64,000 nucleotides of DNA from Providencia sneebia DSM 19967 (GTDB lineage Bacteria > Pseudomonadota > Gammaproteobacteria > Enterobacterales > Enterobacteriaceae), in assembly GCF_000314895.2 (NCBI RefSeq), contig NZ_CM001773.1, positions 349,727 to 413,726 of the forward strand, read 5' to 3'. The notes under the pieces were generated by a model. That model was not told the DNA's origin. It saw only the letters and a program-made list of their open reading frames with translations, and did not search any database. This document shows, piece after piece, positions 20,104 through 27,919 of the stretch. Positions within the stretch are counted from its first letter, which is position 1. The number at the start of each line of letters is the position of its first letter. Position numbers and translations under genes: made by a program.

Positions 20104-20841
20104 TTAGTTATGTTTTTCGTAAATCAAATCTAAGACTTTTTTAGCTACGTTGAAATTCGTCATATCCATAGTACTATCGACATATTTTTCATAGGGCCAT
20201 TGAATAAATCTTGTCGTTACCGTTTTGGCATTTGCCATATCATTGATAAGTTGGGCGGATTGCTGGTGGCTGTATTGACCTTTTTCGCTAGATTCAGTCG
20301 GTTTATTTTTATCTAAGCGGATTAATGCTGTTTTACCGGGGAAATGCTTCGTACCTACAACAACCTTGTAGCCGTCTTTGCTTTTAATTATCACTAAATC
20401 GTCTTTCATGATTGCACAGGTATATTCATCGGTCATAGCGTCGGTTTTACAAGCGGTAAGCCATGTCTTGCTATCCGAATATTCTTTTCCAACGATTCCA
20501 GAGCCGTCTGTATGTTGTAGGCCTACTGGCACGCCGTCAATAACAAAAGTTTCTTTGAATGATATTTTGTATGAATTAGTACCATAATCGCTATCAATAT
20601 CACATAGGATCTTACTGTCATTTCTAATTTTGTTAGTTTTAAATACAGATTCAACCAGTAATACACTTTTATTTTTATCTAATGTCACACTAGAAGTATC
20701 GAAAGATGCACAATCTAACTGTTTTATTTCAGGAATTTCTTTTATTCTTTTTATTTCTTGTTTTGTTACCTTATCGACATTCGCCGCCATTGAATAAACA
20801 GGCAGTAGAAGAACCGTTACCCACAGAAATTTATTCATCAC
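20104..20841 (-). CDS. Secreted protein of unknown function
   Basis: The 245-residue product has a clear signal peptide (MMNKFLWVTVLLLPVYSMAA, cleavage near residue 20). The mature part is charged, with four or more cysteines, including a C-x10-C pair around TACKTDAMTDEYTC. I recognise no domain with certainty; the cysteine spacing faintly recalls IalB-like periplasmic proteins. It lies directly downstream of the tape measure gene in the same direction, 100 bases away, so it is probably a passenger of the late operon. Confidence 0.7.
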   Translation of the reverse strand: MMNKFLWVTVLLLPVYSMAANVDKVTKQEIKRIKEIPEIKQLDCASFDTSSVTLDKNKSVLLVESVFKTNKIRNDSKILCDIDSDYGTNSYKISFKETFVIDGVPVGLQHTDGSGIVGKEYSDSKTWLTACKTDAMTDEYTCAIMKDDLVIIKSKDGYKVVVGTKHFPGKTALIRLDKNKPTESSEKGQYSHQQSAQLINDMANAKTVTTRFIQWPYEKYVDSTMDMTNFNVAKKVLDLIYEKHN

Positions 20842-20942
20842 TTCACCCCATAATATTTAGCATTAAAACTATAGTAACGAACTCAGGTTATATCTCAAAT
20901 AAAAAGGGCAAAGTAGTTTGCCCTTATATGTTTAACAATTAA

Positions 20943-23900
20943 CTACTGTTCTAATAGTTTTCTCGTTTTGCCATTGGTAGCAAAGTCACGTTGAATTTCA
21001 GCAACAGCCGCTTTAGCACCCCGATTAGCAGCAACTTTAACCACCTCGGCTAATGCTTTTTCACCATTCCCATAAACCTGAACGGTTTGATTGATAATAT
21101 AAGTCGCACTTTGCTCAGTACTATTTTCAGCGTTGGTGTTATTGGTCGTGTTATTTGTTTGGCTTGATGGATGGAGGTATTTCATTGCAAATACATCTGG
21201 TGACGTACTTCTAGTTAGAGCATCCAGTACATTATCCAGACGAGCCGATGTATCTTTCGTCATCACTCGCTCCCCCTCTTCCAATAGCCAAGTACCTGTT
21301 TTAGGCACTCTATCAATACCGCTATGCGCCATACCTGTTAAGCTTAAATTTCCATACGCTCCGGTAGAAAACGCATTGGCACTCGAGCTAGAGGCCGTAC
21401 TACTAAAAACACCACCGCCACCAAATAGACCTGAAACTGCATTAGTAATCTGTGCCTGAATAGCAATTCGGATTAAGTCTTTAATGATGGACTTAGATAA
21501 ATCGCCAAAGAAGTCACCAATTGCATCAAAGGCATTTTTAGAATTGGTCACAATATCAGTTAACGCATCAGCCGAGCCATCAGTAATGTTTTGCAACGAG
21601 CCAGTGATGAAACCTTCCGCTTGTTGGCTATAATTGCGAGCATTATCGACATAATTTCTAAGCCCTTCCTCAATCCCGTTTTGCCAGTTAAAACGCAACC
21701 CATCTATTTGTGCTTGGTGAACGCGCATCATATCTAAGCGCTTGCCTAGCTCGTTTTTAATCACTTGCGTTTCTTTGTCGTACTGTTCTTGAGTAATGCC
21801 AGTTGATTTGTCGTTAAACTGCTTAGTCAATTCTTCCTGTTTCTTCAAATATGCATCTTTGAGCCTTAATTCTTCCTGCAACCGACCTCTAGCAAGTGTC
21901 CCCATGCCCGCTCCTTGAAGCTCCATATTATAGGCACGCTGAGCCTGTGCGGTTTCTTCCATGAGTTGCTTGTTATAGGCGGCTATTTTGACTTCGGCTT
22001 CGCGATTTTTGATGTACTGCTCTAATTGAACATTTTTATCAAATTCAGCGTTGATCAAAGCTTCATTAGCAAGCAAAGATTTTTGGTCGGCAGTAAGTCG
22101 CTTTTTCCCTTTAATTTGCTCTATTTCATCAAGAAACTTAGCGCGAGCTTGTTCTTGAGAGCCCAGTTTATCATTTGTCTTACTTTGTAGTATTAAAACT
22201 GCGTGTTGCTCTTTCAGGCTTCCGATGAGCTTTTGAGCTGCTGATTCAGAATATGTTGCTGAGGCTTTTGAATCTTTTAGAGACTGCTGTCGCTTTTGTT
22301 GTTCGTCAAACTCTATACCTGCTAAAATACCAGCTCTATCAATAGTTTCCTTGATATAACCTTGTCTTTCAGCGTAATACCTAGCCTGAGCCACCGCCCT
22401 AGCCCTATCGTCTTTAGCTGCTATTTCTGCACGTTTCTCCATATCCTTTATGTATTGTGCCGCATCTTTCCCCCCATACGCATCCTCTGGTGTGGGTGTC
22501 GTCATCATTTCAACATCAAGATTACGCTTCGCGTCAGCCGTTGCATTCATAAAGTTAATCGCTGCGCCTAACGCATTAGCATAACTACGGGTATTTTTCG
22601 CCGCTAACTGGAAAGCTTCATCAGCATTATTAAGCTTGGAATTAAGATACTCCTGCGCGTCAGCCGCAAACTTCATCGTTTGCTCTAATGCTTTGGTTTT
22701 GGCCTCTAACTCTTGGGTTTTCTTATCGATTTTTCGTTGGACTTCCGCCAGCTTATCCCCGTCATTACTGACTAATTTATAAGAATCACGTAACCCCATT
22801 AAATCAGCTTTTAGTATCCCAATTTCTTTTTGTTGCTCAACAATGGACTCATACGCCTTAGCGATGCTTCCCCTTAATGCGCCAGCTGTCATTTCATCAA
22901 AACTATCCCTAAGCTCTTTAATGCTATCTGCAAAGGCTAATGCTTCCTCCCGGGCTTGCTGAGATTTTTGATAGAAATAATAAATTGCCCCACCAGCTAA
23001 CATTGCCGCGCCTGCAGGCCCACCTATTAAGCTTAATGCGCTTTTAGCTAAACCCGATGCCGATGTGAGTCTTGCTTTAGCTGCGGTAAGTTCATCTGTT
23101 GCTAAGGCTTCCGCCTTAGTCAGTGCGGTTAGATTCGCGGTTTGATTAGCTAATTGAGTTTTAAGTGAAATACGTTGAACTTCCGTTGTGGCTGCTGCTT
23201 GCTGTGCCTTTGTAGATTCGATAGCAGCTAGTGCCGCCGCTTTATCATTGCGAATTTGCGCTAGTGTCGCTTTAGATAAATTAACCTGCTCGTTAGCTAA
23301 GCGTTGATTTGTGAGTACTGCGCTAGCGGAACGTTTTGTCGTATCGTAAATGCTATTCGATAAATTACCAAAGTAGCGAGCGGCACCAATACCCACAATG
23401 CCGGTTAATACCGTGGACACGGAATCAAAATTATCACTGACTGTTGCTAACCCTGCAGATATCGCTCTTGTTATACCTAAGCTTTGATTTAACTCACCAT
23501 AGTAAGCCTTTGCGGAATTGGTCACGCGAGTAAATCCATCGGCAACGGTATTATCCATCGAGTCAGCCAGCGCATTATTAGCCTCTTTTGCATGTTGGGT
23601 CGCATCAGCGAGTAATTTAAATGATATTTTGCTCTCAGCCCCCATTTTTTTAACTTCATTTTCAGTAACTTTTATGCCGCCATTCGTACGCTCTAATTCT
23701 CGGGCAATGTCACCTAATAACGTTGGTGCCGCCCGCATAATCGCGTTCCAGTTATCCCCGGCAACCGTGCCGGTGATCATTGATTTAACAAGCGCATTAT
23801 TCGCACTCTCAACAGCCATTGCGCTGGTGGCATTTGCGGTAAATGCAGAAGAGAAGGACTCAACATAATCGATAGTTTGCTGAGTGCTATAACCCAACTC

Positions 23901-24278
23901 TTGCATAGACTTTGCAGCACCAATATAAAGCTGTTGGGTAATTTCAATGCTTTTACCGTTGCGGTTACTGATATCTAAAAATCGCTGCTGTATGTTGGCA
24001 TAGTTACTAATATCACCTTCAACTGATTTCAACGTATTTTTAACTTGTGCGGCAACTTGCCCCCAATCATCAACCAACTTAATTACAGAGGCGATAGACA
24101 TCGCTCCCGCAGTTGAAGCGGCAAGGCGTTTGAAAGAAAACCCTAAGTTATCCGTTGAGGTTGTCGCATTTTCACCTTCACGCGTTAGGCGCTCTAATGA
24201 TGAAGCTAAAGTATCTGTAGTTTGTCTAGCTTTCGAACTATCAATAATAATGGCCAGTCTTGATGTTTGTTCCGACAT
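20943..24278 (-). CDS. Phage tail tape measure protein
   Basis: Tape measure proteins set tail length in siphophages and help DNA ejection. The 1111-residue product has the tape measure domain at about residues 60-240 (QRFLDISNRNGKSIEITQQL, AAPTLLGDIARELERTNGG). There is a glycine-rich hydrophobic segment near 415-440 (LIGGPAGAAMLAGGAIYYFY), then a long coiled-coil-rich middle. The lambda-type C-terminal region at about 890-960 reads DFFGDLSKSIIKDLIRIAIQ and AVSGLFGGGG. There is no visible frameshift. No tail tube, G/T chaperone or tail tip gene accompanies it. It stands in the Q-led leftward operon of the element and is its largest gene. Confidence 0.92.
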   Translation of the reverse strand: MSEQTSRLAIIIDSSKARQTTDTLASSLERLTREGENATTSTDNLGFSFKRLAASTAGAMSIASVIKLVDDWGQVAAQVKNTLKSVEGDISNYANIQQRFLDISNRNGKSIEITQQLYIGAAKSMQELGYSTQQTIDYVESFSSAFTANATSAMAVESANNALVKSMITGTVAGDNWNAIMRAAPTLLGDIARELERTNGGIKVTENEVKKMGAESKISFKLLADATQHAKEANNALADSMDNTVADGFTRVTNSAKAYYGELNQSLGITRAISAGLATVSDNFDSVSTVLTGIVGIGAARYFGNLSNSIYDTTKRSASAVLTNQRLANEQVNLSKATLAQIRNDKAAALAAIESTKAQQAAATTEVQRISLKTQLANQTANLTALTKAEALATDELTAAKARLTSASGLAKSALSLIGGPAGAAMLAGGAIYYFYQKSQQAREEALAFADSIKELRDSFDEMTAGALRGSIAKAYESIVEQQKEIGILKADLMGLRDSYKLVSNDGDKLAEVQRKIDKKTQELEAKTKALEQTMKFAADAQEYLNSKLNNADEAFQLAAKNTRSYANALGAAINFMNATADAKRNLDVEMMTTPTPEDAYGGKDAAQYIKDMEKRAEIAAKDDRARAVAQARYYAERQGYIKETIDRAGILAGIEFDEQQKRQQSLKDSKASATYSESAAQKLIGSLKEQHAVLILQSKTNDKLGSQEQARAKFLDEIEQIKGKKRLTADQKSLLANEALINAEFDKNVQLEQYIKNREAEVKIAAYNKQLMEETAQAQRAYNMELQGAGMGTLARGRLQEELRLKDAYLKKQEELTKQFNDKSTGITQEQYDKETQVIKNELGKRLDMMRVHQAQIDGLRFNWQNGIEEGLRNYVDNARNYSQQAEGFITGSLQNITDGSADALTDIVTNSKNAFDAIGDFFGDLSKSIIKDLIRIAIQAQITNAVSGLFGGGGVFSSTASSSSANAFSTGAYGNLSLTGMAHSGIDRVPKTGTWLLEEGERVMTKDTSARLDNVLDALTRSTSPDVFAMKYLHPSSQTNNTTNNTNAENSTEQSATYIINQTVQVYGNGEKALAEVVKVAANRGAKAAVAEIQRDFATNGKTRKLLEQ

Positions 24279-24288
24279 TTTATTTCTC

Positions 24289-24834
24289 CTAGTGCTTGAC
24301 CGCTGTTACCGCACAGCTTTTCGAGTCTTTGATTGCATCCAGACAGTTCTGATAAACGCCTTTCAAGCAAGATATACCTTCCTCGGTTAATTTAGGTGGT
24401 ACGTCACCCGTTAACATCGAGTTATAGGCCATGATGGTTTCGTGTAACCCATTAGCACCGTATTTTAAGAATAGGTTTTCTTCGGCTGACAGTGCTAAAA
24501 ATACGCGTGTAATCGCCGCGGTAACGGGGTGAGGTTTGTTATCAAAGACAAACACGGGCATTCTTACTTCTCGGACTGTTTCAACTAAGAAAAGCAAGGC
24601 AATGAGATTTCTCAGTGCGACCAGAACGCTTTCATTGTCAGTGCGAATATGGGTGAGATAAGTCGCTAATAAGACGATCCCCACAGCTATATCGCTTTCA
24701 TCCCAAGTACCTGACTCTGCCAACTGAGGGATATCAAATAGCGGCACAAAACAAACATGCTCATAGTTACCTTGCTCGTTCAACTTCATGACATTTACAA
24801 GGATTCCGATGACTTCGGTATAGTATTGATTCAT
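24289..24834 (-). CDS. Unknown 181-residue protein upstream of the tape measure gene
   Basis: I do not recognise this protein. It begins MNQYYTEVIGILVNVMKL and has a central hydrophobic helix (LRNLIALLFLVETVREV). It starts inside the stop of the preceding 68-residue gene (ATGA) and ends 10 bases before the tape measure start, so it is firmly in the same operon. In siphophages this position is taken by tail assembly chaperones, which makes a TMP chaperone role worth testing, but no sequence evidence supports it. Confidence 0.7.
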   Translation of the reverse strand: MNQYYTEVIGILVNVMKLNEQGNYEHVCFVPLFDIPQLAESGTWDESDIAVGIVLLATYLTHIRTDNESVLVALRNLIALLFLVETVREVRMPVFVFDNKPHPVTAAITRVFLALSAEENLFLKYGANGLHETIMAYNSMLTGDVPPKLTEEGISCLKGVYQNCLDAIKDSKSCAVTAVKH

Positions 24835-25037
24835 TCTGCGCTTCCTTTCATTGTGTGTTGCTGTTGAGCCGCACGTAACCCAATATTCACCATATTTCGG
24901 GCTATGCCGTGGAGTGTTGGCTTTTTACTGTTTGGGTTCTTAGCGCGTTCTTCTCGTAACATGGCTTCCAGCGCTTCAACTTGTGCCGGCGTAAGAATAA
25001 TGGAGTGTCGTTTTGATTGTGGTTTGGTCATGGTCAT
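24831..25037 (-). CDS. Small 68-residue putative DNA-binding protein
   Basis: The protein begins MTMTKPQSKRHSIILT and contains LTPAQVEALEAMLREERAKN and PTLHGIARNMVNIGL. It is related to the 58-residue protein at 19737-19913. The basic N-terminus followed by two short helices suggests a regulator, perhaps of the late operon. It is the first gene after the Q terminator region and overlaps the next gene by four bases. Confidence 0.6.
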   Translation of the reverse strand: MTMTKPQSKRHSIILTPAQVEALEAMLREERAKNPNSKKPTLHGIARNMVNIGLRAAQQQHTMKGSAE

Positions 25038-25205
25038 TTCACCTTTTGCATTAATAATGATTTATATTGCAAATAATGAAACAATCATAACATTCAAGAG
25101 GTGGATAGTAGAGAAAATAGGCTCCAGTTGCTTATTTTTCGTACTAATGCATATGTGAGCTAATCGGTAAAAATGAAGAGTAATCTATTGAAAGTGAACG
25201 ACTAT

Positions 25206-25237
25206 AGCCCTGTTACCTCAGTCATGTAATCAGGGCT
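25206..25237 (-). terminator. Hairpin between the Q gene and its downstream operon
   Basis: AGCCCTG plus TTAC pairs with GTAA plus CAGGGCT with one bulged base and a loop of about 9 bases. No T run follows on the minus strand, so it may be weak or factor-dependent; a Q protein would be expected to read through a terminator in exactly this position. It is followed 10 bases on (+ strand) by the recurrent CAGGCAGGGTTAT motif. Confidence 0.5.
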
Positions 25238-25256
25238 TTGCATATATCAGGCAGGG

Positions 25257-25688
25257 TTATCTTAAAACAGCGGCATTTTGTGGCTGTACGCGTTGCTGGT
25301 GGCAGGGAAAGCCATAGAGTAAATCTAGCTCTAAAGGTTCATCTACAGCGGTTAAACAGCCTAAGATAAAGCTTTCCGCTATCGCCATGCGTTTACGGAC
25401 TTCACTTTCATTCAGCTTATACTTGCGGCCTATAGAACGTTTGGACATACCTTTGGCGTAGTAGCATTCAATAAAATCACATTCTTGTTCCATATGGACA
25501 TTACGCAATTTAGCAATACACCCATCAATAATAAGCCCGTCCGCGTCACAACATGACAGCTTAGTAATACTCGTGCGACTCACTAAGCCTTTAAAGCCAG
25601 CGGCAACAGACGAGTAACCAAGACCAGAGCGCCCACGGACTACCCAACCACCCCAATGTAAAAGTATCTTCTGTATATCTCTTTGCAT
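25257..25688 (-). CDS. Lambda Q-type phage antitermination protein
   Basis: Q proteins bind DNA near a late promoter, load on paused RNA polymerase and make it ignore terminators. The 143-residue product opens MQRDIQKILLHWGGWV, has SSVAAGFKGLV, a cysteine cluster CCDADGLIIDGC that binds zinc in this family, and a helix-turn-helix-like ECYYAKGMSKRSIGRKYKLN. This is the Phage_antitermQ pattern. It reads into a hairpin and then the tape measure operon, so it is the likely late activator. A 24-base sequence upstream (25731-25754) is repeated in front of the CoiA-like gene. Confidence 0.87.
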   Translation of the reverse strand: MQRDIQKILLHWGGWVVRGRSGLGYSSVAAGFKGLVSRTSITKLSCCDADGLIIDGCIAKLRNVHMEQECDFIECYYAKGMSKRSIGRKYKLNESEVRKRMAIAESFILGCLTAVDEPLELDLLYGFPCHQQRVQPQNAAVLR

Positions 25689-26293
25689 TTTTACACCTAT
25701 AGTCTTCTATACCAGTGGCGGTTATAAAGTGACCTGTGTTTTTATGTACCAGTTAGTACATTTTAGCAATATGAAAGAGATAATGCGAATAGCCTATAAC
25801 ATACTGATTTATATTAATTATAACGGTTCGTTAGAATTGAATTTCAAGCAAGTAGCATTTTGCAAATTAAAGCGGTGATTTTCAGGCAGGGTTATCTAAC
25901 ACCCTCCTGCTTTTAGAAGTGAATACCTATGAACACTAGTGAACACTTATAGCTCAAGTGTTCACTCTAAAATTTATTAACAATATCAAATAATTAATTA
26001 CTATATTTATATAAAAATGAACACTATGAACACTTATATATAAAAGTTTTTAAAACTCTAAATACTTAAACAGTAAATAACTACATTTAGGTGGTGGGAA
26101 TTATTGAGCTATCCAAATTCGGATAACGCAAAATAAATACTTTTTCAGAAAATACTGTAACTTTAAGTTATGGTATTCAGAGGGGATTTATCGGATAAAA
26201 ATTCAGCGAGCCCCTCCCCCCTATTAGTTCAGCTTTTACTAAATAAACGGTTTACTAGCGATAAGACTTAAATTTGGGCACTCCAAACTGGTA
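25689..26293. other. Central non-coding region with iterons
   Basis: This 600-base gap between two leftward genes holds the Q promoter region, a copy of the 24-base repeat (25731-25754), CAGGCAGGGTTAT at 25883-25895 and the iteron cluster at 25930-26034. The part 26100-26290 has a GC-rich patch (about 26205-26222, poly-C) that I cannot assign; it could be a packaging or regulatory site. Confidence 0.5.
25930..26034. repeat. Iteron cluster, probable origin of replication of the element
   Basis: TGAACACT occurs at 25930-25937, 25940-25947, 26018-26025 and 26027-26034, and inverted at 25957-25964. Each direct pair is 9-10 bases apart, about one helix turn, in an AT-rich setting. The motif resembles the type I iterons bound by the P4 alpha protein (GGTGAACAG-like, from memory). 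With the primase-like and helicase-like genes in the same element, a replication origin is the best reading. Confidence 0.65.
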
Positions 26294-26587
26294 CTAAGAT
26301 TTTTTTTCAGTTAGCCGTTTTATGGCTCGTTCAGCTGCTGAATTTGAAATATCGTTTACTAGTTTTTCAATTTCATTAGGCTTGAAGCCTTTTAGCAGGT
26401 GCCCAAAACCACCGGGTAAGTTAGAACCATCTAATTTTAGATCGTTACCATTCAAGGAAAGTGCTAATTCAATAGCAGCTATAATTTCAGCGTTAATAGA
26501 GCGTTTATTGGTATCTGCTAACGCTGAAATTTTCTCTTTTAATTCCGCGGGCATACGCAAATTAAAAACGGGGGTTGTTCTAGACAT
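26294..26587 (-). CDS. Arc-family ribbon-helix-helix regulator
   Basis: The 97-residue product has the Arc/MetJ opening, TTPVFNLRMPAELKEKI, a beta strand followed by a helix (SALADTNKRSINAEIIAAIELAL). The strand residues would contact the DNA major groove. The C-terminal extension GFGHLLKGFKPNEIEKL is unassigned. It is divergent from the rightward early operon across a strong promoter with a GTGGGGT/ACCCCAC palindrome, so it is the prime candidate for the repressor of that promoter. Confidence 0.85.
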   Translation of the reverse strand: MSRTTPVFNLRMPAELKEKISALADTNKRSINAEIIAAIELALSLNGNDLKLDGSNLPGGFGHLLKGFKPNEIEKLVNDISNSAAERAIKRLTEKKS

Positions 26588-26609
26588 ATTATATCTCCAC
26601 TAGTTAAGG

Positions 26610-26652
26610 TTGACATGATACTACGGTGGGGTTATATTTTCAATGACCCCAC
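26610..26652 (+). promoter_or_regulatory. Early rightward promoter with operator-like palindrome
   Basis: TTGACA (26610-26615) and TATATT (26633-26638) are separated by exactly 17 bases, close to an ideal sigma70 promoter. GTGGGGT at 26626-26632 and ACCCCAC at 26646-26652 form a 7-base inverted repeat that flanks the -10 box. A repressor bound there would block polymerase. The promoter points at the Icd-like/AlpA/primase operon. Confidence 0.7.
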
Positions 26653-26773
26653 TGTAATACCAATAACACCTATTGGAGCTATATAAGGTCATTCTACAAT
26701 CCAAATAACAACGCCCCGAAGTGCGGCAAACACTATCAAGGCGTCTAACCACAACGTAACGGAGTCTTACGAT

Positions 26774-26953
26774 ATGGCTATGTATAAGTCTACCCAAACT
26801 CACCCTAAATTTATATGGCGTTTTTTCTCCTGCCAACAATTTAAATATTTCACTGTAACCGCTCATACGGAACAAGAAGCTCGTTCATTACTCCCTGACT
26901 CACCTTGTTTATTCTCCGCTCGTATTCCAGCTAAGGCGGTGGCTCATGTCTAA
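26774..26953 (+). CDS. Icd-like (host cell division inhibitor-like) small protein
   Basis: This 59-residue protein reads PKFIWRFFSCQQFKYFTV then HTEQEARSLLPDSPCLF and ARIPAKAV, the pattern of proteins annotated as host cell division inhibitor Icd-like in P4-type satellites and P1-related elements. The name comes from P1 Icd; the true function of the satellite versions is uncertain. ATG 26774 is the first gene of the early operon. Its end overlaps the next start by 8 bases. Confidence 0.75.
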   Translation: MAMYKSTQTHPKFIWRFFSCQQFKYFTVTAHTEQEARSLLPDSPCLFSARIPAKAVAHV

Positions 26954-27143
26954 TCATCCTATTTTTGCTACTCCTGCGGATGTTATTCGCCCAATTGCTG
27001 CAGCATTAGAAGCGGCTCAGTTCTTGGCGTTAGATCCTAAAGCTACAGACCTCTCTAATGACCTAATCGCATGGGCGCAAGAAACCGCTGCACAAATGGC
27101 TATCAATATGCAAAACGAGAAACCAGGGGCTGAACATGTCTAA
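26946..27143 (+). CDS. Unknown 65-residue early protein
   Basis: The product begins MSNHPIFATPADVIRPIAAA and is mainly helical and acidic. I recognise no family. It overlaps the Icd-like gene by 8 bases and the next gene by 8 bases, so it is made as part of a tightly coupled chain of small early genes. Confidence 0.65.
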   Translation: MSNHPIFATPADVIRPIAAALEAAQFLALDPKATDLSNDLIAWAQETAAQMAINMQNEKPGAEHV

Positions 27144-27342
27144 GAATCAATCTACAAGTCATTTGTTCTCGTTAAGAGTCCGCCAGCTTGGCAATCCTTC
27201 GGTTAAGGAAGGTTTTAGCTTTGACGCACAAGGGAATGTTGTTCCTGATATTGGTAATAACCGTCGTACAAGACGAATGATCAAAGCGGCCTTACGCAAG
27301 AAAAAGGGTGAAGGAGATATTTGCGGACAGGGGGAAGCGTAA
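27136..27342 (+). CDS. Unknown 68-residue basic early protein with a TRRM motif
   Basis: The product has FSLRVRQLGNPSVKEGF, DAQGNVVPDIGNNRRTRRM and a lysine-rich tail (KAALRKKKGEG). A similar NxRxTRRM-x-K motif recurs in the 71-residue protein at 28235-28450. The basic C-terminus hints at nucleic acid binding. Overlaps on both sides place it in the early operon. Confidence 0.6.
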   Translation: MSKNQSTSHLFSLRVRQLGNPSVKEGFSFDAQGNVVPDIGNNRRTRRMIKAALRKKKGEGDICGQGEA

Positions 27343-27551
27343 TGATGAATCTATATAAAGCAACTGGCTATGCGGTCAATAAGAACGGCCTAACCGTTGG
27401 TATTTCGTATCAGGTGGAAGCGGAAGACGTAACAACCGCCCGTAATGTGGCATTAGGCCAAGCCATGAATAATGGGATGGCTTACCCGCGTATTCTTCGT
27501 GTTGTTCTGATCCCCGTTTCTGAATTTATATCATTTTCAGCTAACGAATAG
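27342..27551 (+). CDS. Unknown 69-residue early protein
   Basis: The ATG at 27342 follows GGGGGA and overlaps the previous stop by one base; a further ATG follows at once (27345). The sequence starts MMNLYKATGYAVNKNG and includes ARNVALGQAMNNGMAYPRIL. I do not recognise a family. A non-coding gap of 155 bases follows, with a GCTGAAC/GTTCAGC inverted repeat and a CCTCTGCA-type hairpin near 27619. Confidence 0.6.
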   Translation: MMNLYKATGYAVNKNGLTVGISYQVEAEDVTTARNVALGQAMNNGMAYPRILRVVLIPVSEFISFSANE

Positions 27552-27706
27552 ACGTTATTTAGCGTATTCGGCTGAACTGGTAATTTTTTACATATTTACG
27601 CAGTTCAGCGTTATTCCCCTCTGCACATGCAGAGGTCTTATAAACGCCAATTATCAAGCGTACCTTTTCAGCGAATACCGATAATTAACGTATTGAAAGG
27701 TGAAAA

Positions 27707-27919
27707 ATGACTATTAATGAACCGATGTTAACTAAGCAAGAAGTCAAAGCACGACTTCATTACAAGTCTGATAGCGGCTTTTATGAGTTTTTAAAAAGAA
27801 CGCCTTCGTTCCCTAAACCCGTCAAATTAGGTTTAAGACGTATTGGTTGGGCTGCCAGCGAGATCGACGCTTATTTAGACGAGCAGCTTAATGCTCGTGA
27901 GGGTTATGAAAATGCCTAA
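27707..27919 (+). CDS. alpA: AlpA-family transcriptional regulator
   Basis: The 70-residue protein has a MerR-like winged helix: MLTKQEVKARLHYKSDSGFYEFL, then FPKPVKLGLRRIGWAASEIDAYL. AlpA proteins in P4-like satellites and CP4-57 activate excision or late functions. The ATG follows GAAAGGTG at proper spacing. It is the first gene after the 155-base gap, so it may have its own promoter; the next gene overlaps it by 8 bases. Confidence 0.88.
   Translation: MTINEPMLTKQEVKARLHYKSDSGFYEFLKRTPSFPKPVKLGLRRIGWAASEIDAYLDEQLNAREGYENA

Noticed and set aside
20943..24278. Reading the tape measure gene as part of a complete prophage
   Set aside because: No other head or tail gene is found between the two radC halves, and the tail genes after yicC belong to another locus and a different lineage.
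25731..25754. LexA (SOS) box in the repeated 24-mer
   Set aside because: CTG and CAG are present, but the spacing is 13 bases rather than 10 and the centre is not the alternating AT of a LexA site.
26100..26293. Possible packaging (cos or pac) site in the GC-rich patch near 26205-26222
   Set aside because: Position next to the origin and late genes made it tempting, but I see no match to a known cos sequence and no terminase gene in the element.
26621..26875. Leftward 84-codon frame between the Arc-type gene and the early operon
   Set aside because: It overlaps the strong rightward promoter and the well-supported Icd-like gene on the other strand, has many Arg/Tyr/Cys codons typical of antisense frames, and has no ribosome site.
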